DNA from: Bog-756 sp043784065
GTDB taxonomy: Bacteria > Actinomycetota > Acidimicrobiia > Acidimicrobiales > RAAP-2
DNA: 13,759 nucleotides
Assembly (NCBI GenBank): GCA_043784065.1
Contig: JAYVYR010000069.1
Location: 1-13,759, forward strand
Reading direction: 5' to 3'
In this document: piece by piece, positions 13,411-13,759 of the stretch
Position numbering within the stretch: position 1 is the stretch's first letter
Layout: every line of letters begins with the position of its first letter
Notes under the pieces: model-generated
What the model was told of the DNA's origin: nothing
Databases searched by the model: none
What the model saw: the letters and a program-made list of their open reading frames with translations, nothing else
Program-made: the position numbers and the translations under genes

Positions 13411-13759
13411 TCAGAGTCTTGAGAACCGCTCTGCCTCATCAGCGAACCGGTCGGCCGAGCCGATACTGACGGATGGACGGGTCAAGGACACGGCAGCCAG
13501 GATGTCGCTGCCGGAAACTTCGGCACCCTCACCATCCAGCGCCCGGTCGAAGGCCATTTGGGCTGCCCGCTGGGCCACCAGCGCGAAGTCGGCCGGCGTG
13601 AAGCCGGGGGTGTTGGCGGCAACCTCGGCCGGGTCGCCGGTTGGCAGGAATTCGGCAGCTAGCTCGGCCCGCTCAGCCTCGTCGGGCGCCCCCACTGGGA
13701 TGATCAGATCGAACCGGCCCGGCCGCAGAAGGGCGGGATCGATGGCGGCGATGGAGTTG
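13411..13759 (-). CDS. AAA+ ATPase, C-terminal part (gene continues beyond the window)
   Basis: The end of an AAA+ ATPase; only the last 115 residues are present, since the frame stays open through 13759. Read from the window edge it begins NSIAAIDPALLRPGRFDLII, the classical second region of homology of Cdc48/FtsH/proteasomal-type AAA proteins, including the two arginines used as arginine fingers. It continues with PVGAPDEAERAEL and the small helical lid (TPGFTPADFALVAQRAAQMA, where the family has the TxGFSGADL motif). Walker motifs are outside the window, so the subfamily and partner domains are unknown. It ends 111 nt upstream of the SRPBCC gene on the same strand; the two could be co-transcribed, but the dyads between them argue for separate control. 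Confidence 0.85.
   Translation of the reverse strand, partial: NSIAAIDPALLRPGRFDLIIPVGAPDEAERAELAAEFLPTGDPAEVAANTPGFTPADFALVAQRAAQMAFDRALDGEGAEVSGSDILAAVSLTRPSVSIGSADRFADEAERFSRL

Noticed and set aside
1..13759. tRNA, rRNA, CRISPR array, insertion sequence or phage genes
   Set aside because: No cloverleaf-like sequence, regularly spaced repeat, transposase, integrase or terminal inverted repeat pair was recognised on either strand by reading; no computational scan was possible.

Overview
The window comes from a high-GC bacterium. Strong G/C preference at third codon positions, GTG starts, stop-start overlaps and a leaderless-looking promoter all suggest an actinobacterium. Gene content and protein style would fit an uncultured Acidimicrobiia-like lineage, but that placement is inference from reading and not a measured match.

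Layout, left to right. (1) 1-4711, plus strand, sugar and sugar-acid catabolism: a family 3 glycoside hydrolase (probably begun upstream of the window), a xylulokinase (FGGY family) starting 2 nt after the likely native stop of the hydrolase, and a glycerate 2-kinase with its own leaderless-type promoter. The junction between the first two genes (about 2100-2320) carries four apparent frame disruptions, so the hydrolase tail and the xylulokinase N-terminus are not readable in one frame. (2) About 4790-9680, plus strand: a cobalamin (B12) riboswitch followed by four tightly packed genes. These encode a membrane-anchored extracellular protein with a Ser/Thr/Pro stalk, an ECF transporter T component, a fused double ATPase (EcfA-EcfA') and an ECF S component. 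The order, the 4-nt and 8-nt overlaps and the riboswitch make this a B12-repressed ECF vitamin B12 uptake operon of the CbrT/U/V type. (3) 9787-11478, plus strand: a class I adenylate-forming acyl-CoA synthetase with its own strong ribosome binding site. (4) 11518-12761: ribonuclease Z on the minus strand, divergent from a small DUF167/YggU protein. (5) 12796-13759, minus strand: a SRPBCC/START-fold protein, then the C-terminal end of an AAA+ ATPase cut by the window edge. Two perfect short dyads lie between these two genes.

The most interesting unit is the B12 operon. ECF transporters normally capture their ligand with the membrane S component alone. Here the first cistron under the riboswitch encodes a single-span surface protein whose compact, four-cysteine, Trp/Tyr/Gly-rich ectodomain sits on a flexible stalk. 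The simplest hypothesis is that it is a cell-surface corrinoid-capture or hand-off partner for the ECF module. No tRNA, rRNA, CRISPR array, insertion sequence or phage gene was recognised.
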